DNA of 64,000 nt from Montifringilla adamsi (GCA_017590115.1 JAGGNK010007448.1:8410815-8474814), one strand, 5' to 3'; counted from the stretch's first letter, positions 1 through 12,145 are shown. Numbers and translations are program-made. The notes: generated by a model from the letters alone, not told the origin.

Positions 1-1643
1 AGACAGCAGAGCACCCACGCACCAGAAACCATCCGAGAGGCGAGTGCAGAGGAAACCAGGCGGGTTTCCTGCCTGGGCTCGGCTGCTCCTGGAGCTGCCC
101 GGTGCCCTGAGCCCCTGTGAGCCCCTGTGAGCCCCAGCCCCAGCCATGCCAGCCCCTGTGCAGCCTGGCACCGCGGTGCCACGGGCTCAGGGCGGCTCTG
201 CCATGCCGCCACGGTGCCCGTGGCTCTGCAGCTGTCAGGAATTGTGTGACACAAAGCTTTGCTGAGCTCTTTCTTTCTCCCTGTTGATAAAAGGATGTTG
301 TGGCCATGCCCAGGGTGGGGTTCTCTGTGGAAAGGGGGATCCATCTGGCCCGACCTGAAGCTCCCGGGGTGGAGTCACAAACTTCCTTGTAAATTGAGGG
401 ATGGGACATCTCCTTGGCTTGGGCATAACCAGAGGTGGGCAGGGCCAGATTCTTAGGTCTTGTGGCCCTGGTGACACTGACCACCATGCTGTCATCCCCA
501 AAATGCTGGTGCCACGTGGCCCTGGCAGTGGACAGCTGCTGGCACCCAGCACTTGGCAGGGCTCAGAGGAGGATCTCAGGAGTTTGTGTTGGAAGCCACG
601 GGCAGCTGGGGCTGGGGGGTGTGGAGAAGGGTGGCTGGGTTTTCAAATCCACTGGTTCACAGAGGAGCCAGCGAGGGAGGGGCAAGGAGCAGCCTGCCTC
701 GTAATTGTAATTGTAATTGTGTTAATTACCCGGGCTGGCTCCGAGCAGGATCCCACACTGAGGCAGGTGCCTCATCATCCCCTACCCTGGCCACCATTCC
801 CTCCTGTCCCCAGCACCCCAGCACAGCATCCAGCCAGGCCTCTGCTCCAAAGGTGGCTCCCAACCGGCGTCCCCATCCCTGCCACACACCCAGGGTCACA
901 TCTGGGGCCACGCTGAGCGTGCAGCTCGTGACACCATGGCTTTTGGCTGAGCCCACACGCTGCTGTCGGGAGGGCAGGGCAGGGATCTCATGATGCTCAG
1001 GGGTGTCACCAGGGTCCCTGAGTCCTGTCAATCACTCAGAGCTGTGCTCTGCAGGAGCAGGCAGGGTGGTGTGTGTGGGATCTGGCCCCGGGGCGCTGGC
1101 TCAGCCGGGTCCAAGTGACGCAATGGAAAGCAGCAAGCAGGAGCGTGCCTTGCCCCTACTTGCAGCTCTTCCAGCTCTAGGGCTCGATGCTGGAGATAAA
1201 CGGCCTTGATGGGACGGCAGGACAAGTTCCAACACTGCTTCCCAGTGGCTGCTGCCAGCTCCAGAGCGTGAGAAAATACCAGGCAGGGAGGGAAGGATCA
1301 GCATCGCACGGATGTTTGGAGATGATTGATATTTTTATGGTGAAGTTGGGATTTTTGGGTTCCTCCATCCCCTCCACGTGGCAGGTTCCTTGGCTCGGGC
1401 TTGCACGCACGTGTTGGGCACTGTGCTGCCCACGGGCACCCAGGGACATGCCAAGGGCTGGGCTGCACCCCAGCTCCTCACCTGGGCACCCACAGCTGGG
1501 TGCAGGCACCCTCTGAGGCCCTGCACAGCAGCCCTGTCCCTGTCCTCTCTTCACACCAGTGTCCCCCAGGCTGGCTAGGATGGACCCTCAAAACCAGCGA
1601 GTTTGAAAGTAAATCAAGCAAAACACTGGGAGCACAAGTGCCC
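1..1643. other. Intergenic, no gene seen
   Basis: GC-rich unique DNA. Small items only: an 11-base direct repeat (gagcccctgtg type) at about 108-140 and three TAATTG units at 702-719. Open frames on both strands overlap one another and have no recognisable domain. Confidence 0.6.
702..728 (+). repeat. (TAATTG)3 microsatellite
   Basis: Three exact TAATTG units followed by TGTTAATTA. Confidence 0.75.
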
Positions 1644-1872
1644 CATGAGTGTCCATCCATCCCCAAGGACAGGGATTCCCTCGGTGCTGTCATGAATGTC
1701 CATCCATCCCCAAGGACAGGGATTCCCTGGGTGCTGTCATGGCTGTCCATGGCTGTCCCAAGGACAGGGATTCCCTGGGTGCTGTCATGAATGTCCATCC
1801 ATCCCAAGGACAGGGATTCCCTGGGTGCTGTCATGGCTGTCCATGGCTGTCCCAAGGACAGGGATTCCCAGG
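1644..1872 (+). repeat. 46-48-base minisatellite, five units of two alternating types
   Basis: Units start with CATG at 1644, 1691, 1738, 1786 and 1832. Type A reads CATGA(A/G)TGTCCATCCATCC and type B CATGGCTGTCCATGGCTGTC; both continue CAAGGACAGGGATTCCC. The order is A-A-B-A-B. The period is not a constant multiple of three, and open frames through it are spurious. Confidence 0.92.
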
Positions 1873-3136
1873 AGTTGCCACCTCCCTGCCCACGGTGCAG
1901 CTGGCTTCAGGGACGGGCCTAGGGGAGGGCTCTGGTTAAAGAAGCAGCAGAGAGAACTTGATGCTCCTCAAGTAGGCAGTGAAAAAGCCTCTCCCCTCAG
2001 CTCCCAAAGCTGTGGGGATCAGAGGGTCTCTCTCCCTGCCTTGTTTTGGCTCTTTGCATTTACAGCAGCTCCAGCACTGACTGAGGGAGTGAATTCTGGC
2101 CAGCTGGGAAGGACCAGACTCTCCTCAAGATGTCCCAGGCCATGGCCTCCCTCTCCTGCCACCAGTTCTTCCTTCATAGCACTGGGAAGAAGGAAAGCAG
2201 GGCAGGGAACACTCTCTTCTAGCAGGTTGTGGGACATGTCTGGGCATAAACCATCTCCTGCTGCAGACGTGGAGCCACCGTGTGCTCCAGGGATGCTCCC
2301 TCCATGCAGGGGTCTGATGTGGGCAGGAGCTTCAGGACATGTCCCCAGGAGGGCCCTGTGCCCATCTGGATCCCACTGGAGAGGGGAAACCACAGAAAGC
2401 AAGCTCAGCTCTCTGGGAAAGCTCCCTGCCTGCATCCCTTGTGGTCGAGCAGAGGAATTCAGCCTGATTATCATTAGAATAAAGGCCAAAGGAGCTCGGC
2501 TCACCCTGGCTCCCTGCTCTCAGGTTCCCACCGTGGAACCAGCTTAGGGACCTGCTCTGGGATGCAGCTGGAGTCCTGCCTGGTGCAGGAGCTTGCTGTG
2601 GGGCAGGCAGGGCTGCTGTGAAATGGCAGGAGATGGGCCACGCTTCCAGCAATCCCATTTTATCAGCTCCCAGGCCCTCCAAAATCAGCCACGCTCTCTG
2701 TTACCTGCCTGACCATCAGCACATGAAATTCAGGAAGGGGGAGATGGTAAAAGGATGCACTCCTGACCCTCCTGCAGCATCTTGTCAGTGCTTCCACTGG
2801 GACGTGGGTCAGGAGCAGGTGAAGCTGGAGGAGGGAGCCTGCTCCTTCCCAGACCTACGTGCTTCCCCGAGGTGAGGCTGCAATTGCTAAAAGGGAGTAT
2901 TTTCCTGAATAAAGATGAGGCTTAGCCACAGAATTGAACTAAAAAAGACACAATCTGCTTCAAAATGAATGTCCGGAGCGGCTGCTCCGGGCAAGGAGAG
3001 CCTTTGCACAGGCACTCCCCACCCAGCAGTGCCCCCGGCAATCCTCCCGCACCACCTGCGGACGCTCCAGAAAAGAGGGAGACAAACCTACCCGGGTAAC
3101 TGGGTGTTCTATCAATTAATTTATGTCTGAGTGTGC
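1873..3136. other. Intergenic, no gene seen
   Basis: Unique DNA with a small perfect hairpin, CCGGAGC/GCTCCGG, near 2972-2989. No domain, repeat family or RNA gene was recognised. Confidence 0.55.
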
Positions 3137-3255
3137 AAAAAAAAAAACCAAAAAAAAAAAAAAAAACACCAACCACCACGCACCTTGGAAGCCGGGCACG
3201 GGTTGGTTTTTTTTGTTTTTGTTTTTGGTTTTGGTTTTTTTTTTTTTTTTTTTTT
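3137..3255. repeat. Poly-A / poly-T inverted repeat (potential long hairpin)
   Basis: The left arm 3137-3174 is A11-CC-A17-CACCAACC. The right arm 3201-3255 is GGTTGG followed by T runs interrupted by single or double G. The arms are near-complementary over about 35 bases with a loop of about 26 bases. Confidence 0.8.
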
Positions 3256-3500
3256 GCCTAGGGCGCTCCCAGTAAACGCCGCGTTTCCGACAGCACCCGG
3301 GGGCTCGCTCTCGCCTCCTTATCGCAGCCGGGACGCGTGTGGTTTTTTGATGCGGAATTGTGGCCCGGGGCTCTCCACCTGCCGGCTCCCCCCGGCCGCT
3401 CCCCGCGGAGGAGGAGGCTCCGCACCGTGGGATCCTCATCCTCCGCAGCAGCGGCCGGGGAAGCGGCCGTGCCCGGGCAGGTCCCCGCAGCAGGCAGAGC
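3256..3500. other. CpG-rich patch
   Basis: A dense cluster of CG dinucleotides directly follows the T-rich arm. It may be a small CpG island (a possible promoter of an unannotated non-coding transcript), but there is no direct evidence of transcription. Confidence 0.4.
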
Positions 3501-6392
3501 TGGGATTGCTGCTCCCTGGCCATGAGCTCACCCCAGACACTCAGCCCGGCTCTCTCGTGTTTTCCCCTAAGGAATTCTGGCTCCTCTGTGCAGGTGTGAG
3601 AGGAGGCTGGACTGGGGGGGTTCAAAGCCCAGACCCTCACGCTGTCCTTAAACACCTGCACAGCCACGCTTTAACCCCGCTCTGGTCCCTCTCCAGCCCT
3701 TGGGCAGTTTCCTTGCAAGTCCAAAATGTTTCTGTGAGGATTATGATCCTGCAAATTCCTGCAGTGGGGCTGGAGCACAGGAAGTGTTTCTATCCAACCT
3801 CTAAACCAGTGGTTTTCAGGGAACTGATCTGCATGAGCAGGATTGTACCAGCCTGTCCACAACCCTGTGTCAGTGATGCTGGCGGGGCTGGAGGGCTCAG
3901 AATGTCCCCCCTGTCCCTGTCCCTGTCCCTGCTGCACTGGCCCAGCCTGGGGACACCCATCAGGCAACACCTGATATGGGCACACCTGGAAAGTCCCAAC
4001 CAGCTGTGCCCGGAGGAGCAGAGGGGACACTGAGAGCTGTCCTCATGGATTGTCCCTGCCCTGCTCCCTGAAGAGAGCTCGATGCTGCCCCAGCTGAAAG
4101 GGGGCTGGGGCTGAGGTGCCAATGCCTTGGAACAAAAGGTTGGGAGTTTAATATTACAGCAGGAAAACAACTGGCTGGAAAGCTGCCACAGTTCCTAAAT
4201 AAACAAGGCACCAGCCCTGACAGGTCCAGCTCACAGCTCTGATGACACAACCGTTCTTCCCTGTGCCCTTTGAAAAGCAGGAGTGTGGACAGGGAGCATC
4301 CTCTCCCTGCACACCCCAGTCAGGGACTGTGCCAGGCAGGCAGCTGCTGCACTGGCCAGGGACAGTGGCTTTTTCCCAGCCACTGGCCATGGCTCACCCT
4401 GGCAAAGCCACAATTCCTGTGGCACATTCCCTTGGCCCATCCCACATTCCCCATGCTGGACACTGCGAGGTGGGGAGTGGTACCTGGGAATGGTGATCCT
4501 TACCTGGGCAATACCTGCCCTGACAGCAGCAGGGAAGCCCAGGACAGGAGGAAATCTGGTCTCTAGAGCATGACTAACCCCTGGAAAGCAGAGGTGACTG
4601 ACAGCTGTCAATCAACAAATGACACAAAGCAGGAATGGCAATTTGGGTGCATCTGGCCTCCAGTGGGGGCCCAGGCCAAGCATCTGCCTGCCGGGCTACT
4701 GATAAAAAATGGTGTTTTCATAAAACTGAGATTTGGGGGGAGAGTGTGCGGGGGGTGACATTTCCAACAAAACTCTTCTCTAGTGCCGGAACAGCAATCA
4801 TTTTTATCACTTTTTGGCAGCCAACCAGATTTACAACGGCCTTTCACTGAAGAAACAGAGCTTCTGTTTGTTTTCGGGGCACCCACATTCCCAGGGTTTG
4901 ACAGAAATTATTATTTTCCCCCCTTTTCTTCCAAATGTTGACACAAGAGTGAAACACTGCTGCCAGGCTGAGAAAGGGAAATGAGCTTGGCCAGAGGAGA
5001 GGCCAGGCCATGGCCCTGGGATGCTCCACCCAACCAAGGTTGCTCTGAGCTCAGAGCAGCTGCTCTGGCCCTGCTGTACCAGAATTCATCTCTTGGCCTC
5101 TGGGCCAGAGCCTGGGTGGGGGGATGAGCCACTGGGAGCTCCTCTGACACTGTCCCCCCACCAAGGCTGAGTCCAGCTGTGTCCCACGGGCTGGCCAGAC
5201 ATGTCCCTGCACAGCTGCCTGTGTCTGTGGCTCCTTCTGCAAGAATTGGGAGCTGCAGCATCCTCCCCCTCTCCTGCCTGTGCTGGGTGTTTGCATCCCC
5301 TGGCATGGGGGAAGCAAATCCCCCCGGCCATCCGCTTCCCCTGCTGCTGCCAGTGCTGGCTGTGCAGCCCCCAGAGCCATGCAAGGATAAATCTGGGGGT
5401 GCAGGGCTGATGGCTGGGCCCCGTGGCACTGTGGATTTACATCTCCACTCTTGGGGATGGTGTTTGCAGACCCAGACCAGAGCAGGGGGAGCTCCCAGCT
5501 CTCTCTGCCCACCGTGGCAAAGCCCCGGCGCTTGGGAAGCTGGAGCACCCTTCCTCTGGGAAACACCAGTGCCAGATTCCCAGGGAACTTGAAACAAAGC
5601 AAATCCAGTCCAAGACACGCATCTCCAAGCTCTGTAGCTGGAGGGCACCGGGGGAAGCTCAGGGGGGAGCAGGCTGAGGGGAATCAAAACTCCTTTTTGC
5701 AGCCAAGTGCTGGTTTTCCCAAATCCTTTGCAGCGCCTGCATCAGAGGCTGCAATTACCCAGACTTGCCCTCTCTGTCTGCACGAGGCTGCCGTGCTGGG
5801 TGCTGCCCCACGCTTTGAAGTTGCTCCTCACAGCAGGGTGAAGGTTCATTAAGTCTTTGGGGGTGAGCAGAGAGACCTCCAGCATCTCCTGGATGGTCAG
5901 CAGGGAGAGCACCCGCAGCACCACGCTCGGCCTCGAGCTGATGTGCCAAACACCTGCCCCTGCCACAGCTGTGCCTGGCAGGGCCATCCTGCCGTGCTCC
6001 TGCCCTGCTGCCAGATGGGGACATCAGCCCAGCGAGGGCTCAGCCACGTCCTGCAGAGCTGATGCTTCCTGCATCCCTGCAGGCGCTGGCCAGCGGCACG
6101 GCCGGACGTGTCAGCAGATGGCAATGTTTCTGTGCTCTGCTTATCTCTGCTGCTGGCTGCTGTTCAGCCCACAGCCCACCACCAAACCCCAGCAGGACCC
6201 TCCCGAGGGCTCCAGTCATCACCCAACCCAGAAAATCCAGAGCAGCAAGGCCCAAAGGTGCAAAAACCTCCAGCACCCTGCTAGCAGGATCTCCCAGCCC
6301 TTCTCCTCTGTCCATGGATGTGGTCATCTCATCCTCTCCATCGTGGTGGTGCTGTTTCTGGCCTCAGCCCCTGCCAGGAAGGGCAGAGGCAC
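3501..6392. other. Intergenic, no gene seen
   Basis: Unique DNA. A (CCCTGT)4-like run is at 3909-3931. The stretch 4780-4960 is AT-richer and non-repetitive and could be a regulatory element. No coding feature is seen. Confidence 0.5.
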
Positions 6393-6431
6393 TGACAAAA
6401 ATAGCCAACAAACTGTTCAATGAAGCTTTTT
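6393..6431 (+). repeat. Left arm of a 39-base separated inverted repeat
   Basis: Starts TGACAAAAATAGCC and ends AATGAAGCTTTTT. The first 33 bases are an exact reverse complement of 7166-7198; a further 5 of 6 bases match. The flanks are not similar. Confidence 0.9.
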
Positions 6432-7159
6432 CAGACGCTTGGGTGTGGTGTGACTTTTGGGCAAGAGATCAGGGGTTGGCTTTTCCCATCCAGCACTGCA
6501 CTGGCTTGGCCCGGTTTGGCTCGGCTCAGCTTGGCTGCTCCAGGAGTTTGGGAGCACTAAGGGAAGCAGGGAGAGGCTGGGAACAGCAGAGGAGGTGGAA
6601 GAAGTCTGTTCCGGTGGTTAAATGTCAGCCAAAACATCCCTGTGGGGAGCTCTGCAATGCAAGGTGTGAAGGGCAGCAGGTCACAGGTCGGGGCTCTCTG
6701 TCCTCAGCCTCCTCCAGCCACAGCACCCCCTGAGCTGTGCCTGCCTGGCCAAACCCAGCCTAGTCAAGCCAAACCCAGCCTAGCATGGCCCGGCCCAGCC
6801 CAGCCCAGCCCAGCCAAACCCAGCCTAGCACGGTCTGGCCCAGCCCAGCCCAGCCCGCCTCGCTCGCAGCGGCAGATTTCGATTTCCCAGACTTCCTCTT
6901 TCGGGTGAGATTTATGGAGGTCTGATCACAGCAATTAGGAACCGGGAATGACCCAGCCAGGCTGCCCCAGGGGGTAAAAATAGCCCTGGCTGGTGACTCA
7001 CTGCGTGGAGCCCCGGGCTGGGGACACGCTCCTGGCTGGGGACACAGCCCTGCGTCACCCTCTGTGCCCTCCTCCTGTCCTGCTGATGTGTCTCCCACAC
7101 TGATGAGCCCCATGGGGAGCTTCCAGAGGCATCCAGGTGTGCGGAGTGGGGGGAAAAAA
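6432..7159. other. DNA between the inverted-repeat arms
   Basis: Contains a CCAGC-rich minisatellite (6745-6865) and otherwise unique sequence. No transposase-like open frame is present between the arms. Confidence 0.55.
6745..6865 (+). repeat. CCAGC / CCAAACCCAGCCTAG minisatellite
   Basis: Tandem imperfect units of CCCAGCCTAG(T/C)A and CCAAA, with inner runs of (CCCAG)n. Confidence 0.8.
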
Positions 7160-7198
7160 AAAAAACTTCATTGAACAGTTTGTTGGCTATTTTTGTCA
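7160..7198 (-). repeat. Right arm of the 39-base separated inverted repeat
   Basis: Ends GGCTATTTTTGTCA, the reverse complement of the arm at 6393-6431, about 730 bases away. It has an A-run on its inner side. No target-site duplication is visible outside the pair. Confidence 0.9.
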
Positions 7199-9337
7199 AT
7201 TCGCATGGTGGAGCTCCAGGCGTGACCCAGCTCCCTGGAGCTGATGCCCACAGCCTGGCAGAGCCTGGCCAGCGGTGCCCATGGATGGGGGCTGCCTTCC
7301 CAGGAGCCTCACGCCCTGCCTGGGAAAGCACCATGGCAGCAAGGATCTGGAAAAAGCCAGGCTGGACCTTGGGAATGTCTGGGGATTACCTTTTACCTCC
7401 CGATGCAAACACCTGCAGCCCAGCAGCTCTGTCCCTCCCTGCCCGCAGGCTGGGACTGGAGGGGGGCCAGACCCTTGGTGTGAGCACTGCGTGTCCCTGC
7501 CACATCCCCGTGCTGTTCCTTTTCCCTGTCTGATCCCATCAGGCACCAAGCTCTGCTGAAGCAGAAGTGTCTGCTGAGGGTGGGTGTTCCTGCAGGGCAA
7601 TTGTGCTTCTTCCCTGCCAGCTAAAAATAGGTGTCAGAGCTCAGAGAACAAGGTGCTGGGTGCACCTCAGCAGTGCAGGGCACGGGAAGCAGGATCTGGG
7701 GAGTTGTTGCAAGAGCAGCTCAATTCCAACGCTCCGGTTTCGGGACTCCTCTTTTGTTTTCACGGGAGATTTGCACTTGAAAAGCCACTGTCAAATTTGC
7801 ATGCACAAACATGTAGCCAGGCCAGGAACAGGAATGGTGCCCTCTGTTTTCCAGAGCCATCCCAGTGCCTGTTGCACACCCATGGAGCAGCACCAGGCTG
7901 CCGAGCTGGCCCGGAGTGGAGGCTCCATGGCACATCCACCAGCACCGCTGAGTGCTGAACCCTCATCCCGTCACCGGGCAGACGGAGCTGCCCTGCCCGC
8001 TGACTAATGACCCTCTGCTGAGGTTTCCCAGGAGGAAACAAGCGTCTTCCCACTGGAAGGAGCTCGTTTCTAACGACAGGGCCCCGACAGCTCCCGCCAT
8101 CCATGGCAAAAGCGGCTTTGACCGTGAACTCCCGCCCTGCAGGCTGACTGTGCATCCCCGACTGGGGAACAGCAGCAGTGCCAGTCCCTGCGGTGCCCTG
8201 TGATGCCCTGCGGTGCCCTGGGGCACTCAGGAACAGGCACACATCGCCCTGGAGCGGAGCAGAGCTGATCCCTGGCTCAGCCCTTCTCTCCTTTGACAGC
8301 GAGCTGTTCCCTCGCGTGGCGACACGTCCCCAGCCGCGCCACCCAGCGCAGGCAGCGCCGTGCCAGCTCCTCTTTAAGGCTGAATTCTCTTTAAAGCAGC
8401 TTAAGGGAGCTGTGTGCTCCGAGCATCACCACGAGGCTGCCCCGTGGGGGCTCGCTCCCAGCACACGAGGCTGCACGGTGCCAGGGCCTGCGGGGAGCGG
8501 GGCTGCTGGGGCTGGAAATGCTGAAAGGAGCCACTTTTAGGGCCAGGGTGTCCCCACACGCATGGTTTGCACTTCTGTGGATGGTTTTGCATCATCCCAG
8601 AATGGGGGAAACCACAATCCTGGCAGGCCTCAACCATCCCACTGCCTCAGCTGGCACCCTTGGGGCTGGCCACATCCAGGGAGAGTTTGCTCCAAGTGCT
8701 TTTGGTCAAGCACAGAGAGCTGGAGAGGGTTCGTGCCAAGAGCTGGTCCTCTCCCACTCGCTGCTGGAAGGGTTATCAGTTATCAGGACAGGAGTGAAAT
8801 CTGGAGCACGGCCGAGGTGGGAGAGGTGTGGGAACGCAGACAAGGCAGGGTTATTTCCCCTGCTCTGTGGAGAAGCCAGGCAGGAAAGACACACAAATAG
8901 ACATAATTGAGGCTAAATGTCTTAGGTTTTTGAATCAACATGCACCACTGAGAGCACAATCAAAGGCTCTTTAGTAATTTATTGACTTACCACGAAGTAA
9001 AATTATCTGCGTGTATTTATCACACCCACACCCACCCCCACCCCTTCCTATTAGGTAACTGAGTCCTTCCACAGCACTCAGCTCCCCTGTGCCACACGCC
9101 AGGGGGAGGAGGACGGGATGTGGGACAGGGAATTCTGTGCAGGAACCAGCCCCACACCAGCCAGGTGCACAGCAGCACCCACAAGGTGCAGCTTTGCTGA
9201 AGGTCAGCGGACACAGCCGGATCCTGCTGCTCTGAAATTCAAATTACATCCAAACACAGCTCCTGACACATCCCCAGTGGCTCTGTGGGCATGGGACACA
9301 GGGAGATTCCTTGGCTGGCTCAGCAGCACCGTGGCAT
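7199..9337. other. Intergenic; possible regulatory block at 8890-9020
   Basis: Mostly GC-rich unique DNA with a TGTGGGAA (RBPJ-type) motif at 8827-8834. Positions 8890-9020 are AT-rich and non-repetitive, followed by a CACCC-rich run at 9024-9047. No gene was recognised. Confidence 0.45.
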
Positions 9338-9614
9338 CCATCACACCTCCCTGCCCAGCCCAGCAGCACAGAGGCTCCCTCAGAGTGCTGGGAGGTGCCT
9401 CAAAATTATTTTGGATTCACCACCCCACCATGTCCCAGCTCCCCATGCTGGTGCTCCTAGTGGGAGTCATCACTTCCCTGCCCAGCCCAGCAGCACAGAG
9501 GCTCCCTCAGAGTGCTGGGAGGTGCCTCAAAATTATTTTGGATTCACCACCCCACCATGTCCCAGCTCCCCATGCTGGTGCTCCCAGTGGGGAGTCATCA
9601 CCTCCCTGCCCATG
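9338..9614 (+). repeat. 127/128-base tandem duplication
   Basis: The segment from CTGCCCAGCCCAGCAGCACA (9351) recurs at 9478 and its start again at about 9606. The two full copies differ by only a few substitutions and one inserted G. It is a recent tandem duplication. Confidence 0.92.
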
Positions 9615-11670
9615 ACCAAGCAAACTCAGGGCAGGGCTGTCCCTTCCTGCCTCCAGGCCAGCTCGAGTGACGTGCCAGGCTCTCCTGGCAGGCAGAAAGG
9701 GGAAGGTGGCAGTGACAGGCGCAGCCAGCAGGCCCCGAGGTCAGGCTGGATTTCAAAAGGCACGTGCAGGTTCTCTGCACTTGCAAAACTTCCCCAGCCC
9801 TCCTCTTACGAAAGACCCTCGGCTTGCAAAAGAGCAGGGCCTTGGGAACAGGCGGGAAAATAAACAAATGGTAAAGAAAAACCGCACTTAAGGTGTCTGG
9901 CTCTGAGTTCCCCTCCACAGCAGCGGCGAGGGCGGCTCGTGCCTCAGTTTCCCCTTCAGCTGGGGGAGCAGCCAGTGCCACAAGGCTCAGGCTGTGCTCC
10001 CAGTCCTGCTCCCATTCTGGCACCCAGCCCTGGCCCAGGGGCTCGGAAAAACCTTCCCTCCCCACCCCACAGTGCAGATTCAGAGAGCTGATTTTGATTA
10101 CTGACACCTGAGGCGGCAGACAATGGACAAGGAGGCCAATCCTGACCCCGCATCCCTGGAAAGCACCGACTGCAGCTGTGGGCAGCTGGGATGCAAAAGG
10201 GCTTCCATCGCTTCCAAAAGGGCTCCAGCTCCCACAGAAGGGGAGATGAATCACCAGGAGATGAAGCTTCTCCAGTGGGAAACCCCAGCACCAGGCACAG
10301 CCCTCCCACAGGGCATCACCACACCCCGGGGTGGTTATGGGGGGGTAAAACACAACTGGAGGGGGCAGAAGCAGTTTGACATCCCAAGGATTCACCCCTG
10401 GGCACCAGTGTGGGGTAGAGCCAAGCCAGAGGGCTGCTCCAAAGGAGCAGAGGATGTTCAGGCTCCAGCTGGAGAGGTGCAGGGTCCAGCCTGACCCATA
10501 AATGAGGGGGGGGATCACACACACCAAAGCCCCCAGGGAGATTTGGGGTGTTTTCCCTCTCCACTCCAGCCCTATCACCCGAAACCAGCATGGGAAACTG
10601 TGAGTGTGACAAAGATAGTGCCCAAGGGCAGATATCAGCCACACTTCCTGCAGCACACTCAGCCCTCCGTCCACCCACAGCCCCTCCGGCCCCCAGCTCA
10701 CCCACCCTGGCATCAATTAGCCTGATTAACACCAGAACTTGTCTAGTGATTAGAGGGAGAGCCCCAGCCCGCTGCAGCAAAGCTTGGTCTGTGCATGGAT
10801 CAGGGGATGCTTCTTCCCAGGCTGGTGTTACCCCAAAAAGGAGCAGAGCTGATGGCCCTGATACATTTTGGTTGCAGGCTGGCCCTGGATGGACAGTGTC
10901 CCACGACACAGCTGGGAAAAGCTTCAGCCTTCCCTCCAAACCATCTCTGGGTGTGCCCACAACCACACTGCCCACGTGGCCCCAAACCTCTGCCAGACAC
11001 CCCCTGCAGGGGCCTGATGGGGAAAGATTTGACCCCAAAAAACCCAAAATCTCACATTCCTGAGCAGAGTCATGCCTGAATCCCACTGCTGTGCCCGTAC
11101 CATGGAGAACAGAGAGCCATGGGTGTGAGCAGGCACAGGTGAGTGTGCAAGGACAAGTGAGTGTGCAAGGACAGGTGACACCTCGGGATGTCACTGGCAG
11201 CAGGCAGGAGGTCAGAGCCCAGGTCAAGCCCTTCCCTGTGCAGGCTGTGAAGCCCAGGAGCTGGGAAGGGGCAGGGACGGATGCTGGCGTGGTCCCCAGT
11301 GACAAAGCCAGCCTTGGGAACAATCGCCAGCAGCTCGGCTGGGGCTGCCCTGAATTATGGACACCAGTCCCCGCGGCAGAAGGCACTGCTTGGGTTCAGC
11401 CCTCCCAGCTGCCTCCCCAGGGCTCCCCGGGGATGGCAGCCCTGGGAACGGGCACGGGGGGAGCTCAGCCATCCCAGGATGGGACCTGCAGCTGCTGCTC
11501 TGCCCTGGCAGCACCACTGCCGTGCCCTGAGGTGAGGCACAGCACCCAGAGTGCTGCAGAGCCAGCCCGGAGCTGCTCGTGCTCCCAACACAGCCCACGG
11601 GGGTCCTGCAGCTGGGGAAGGGCAATCCACCCCATAAATCCATCAGTTGTACTGGGAAAATGTCTGGGAA
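9615..11670. other. Intergenic, no gene seen
   Basis: Unique DNA. An 18-base direct repeat (GGTGAGTGTGCAAGGACA type, about 2.3 copies) is at 11137-11178. Long minus-strand open frames (to 372 codons) have no domain and low complexity. Confidence 0.5.
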
Positions 11671-11966
11671 GATCACACAATCACAGAATCCCACAATCAC
11701 AGAATCATGGAATCCCATAATCACAGAATCCCACAATCACAGAATCCCAGAATCACAGAATCATAGAATCCCACAATCACAGAATCGCAGAATCACAGAA
11801 TCCCACAATCTCAGAATCACACAATCCCAGAATTCCAGAATCCCATAATCACAGAATCCCACAATCCCAGAATCCCACAATCCCAGAATCACAGAATCCC
11901 ATAATGACAGAATCCCACAATCACAGAATCCCATAATCACACAATCACAGAATCAATCACAGAATC
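11671..11966 (-). repeat. Expanded CR1 terminal satellite (ATTCTGTG-type on minus strand)
   Basis: About 35 imperfect units of TCACAGAA / TCCCACAA type, which on the minus strand read ATTCTGTGATTGTGGG. They abut the 3' end of a CR1 copy. The usual CR1 tail has only a few such units. Confidence 0.9.
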
Positions 11967-12145
11967 ACTGGGTGGGAAGAGACCTTCAAGATCATCGAGT
12001 CCAACCCAGCCCCAACACCTCAACTCAACCCTGGCACCCAGTGCCGCGTCCAGGCTTTGTTAAACACACCCAGGGATGGTGGCTGCACCACCTCCCCGGG
12101 CAGCCATTCCAGAACTTCCTCACTCTTTCCATAGATGTCATGGTT
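11964..12145 (-). mobile_element. CR1 LINE 3' fragment (antisense)
   Basis: Contains AATCACTGGGTGGGAAGAG, CCTTCAAGATCATCGAGTCC, GGCACCCAGTGCCGCGTCC, CCAGGGATGGTGGCTGC and CCCGGGCAGCCATTCCAGAA, all diagnostic of the CR1 3' UTR on the minus strand. It is well preserved, so relatively young. Confidence 0.92.

Noticed and set aside
1696..2547. 283-codon plus-strand frame
   Set aside because: Its start lies inside the 47-base minisatellite and the rest has no family features.
3131..4033. 300-codon plus-strand frame
   Set aside because: It begins in homopolymer A/T DNA (lysine and phenylalanine runs) and has no domain.
6393..7198. Reading the inverted repeat as a proven DNA transposon
   Set aside because: No flanking target-site duplication, no recognised terminal motif of a known superfamily and no transposase frame inside; kept as an unexplained inverted repeat.
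9598..11386. Two long minus-strand frames (372 and 356 codons)
   Set aside because: No recognisable domain, no exon borders, tryptophan/cysteine-rich composition of random GC-rich DNA, and the second overlaps the first in another frame.
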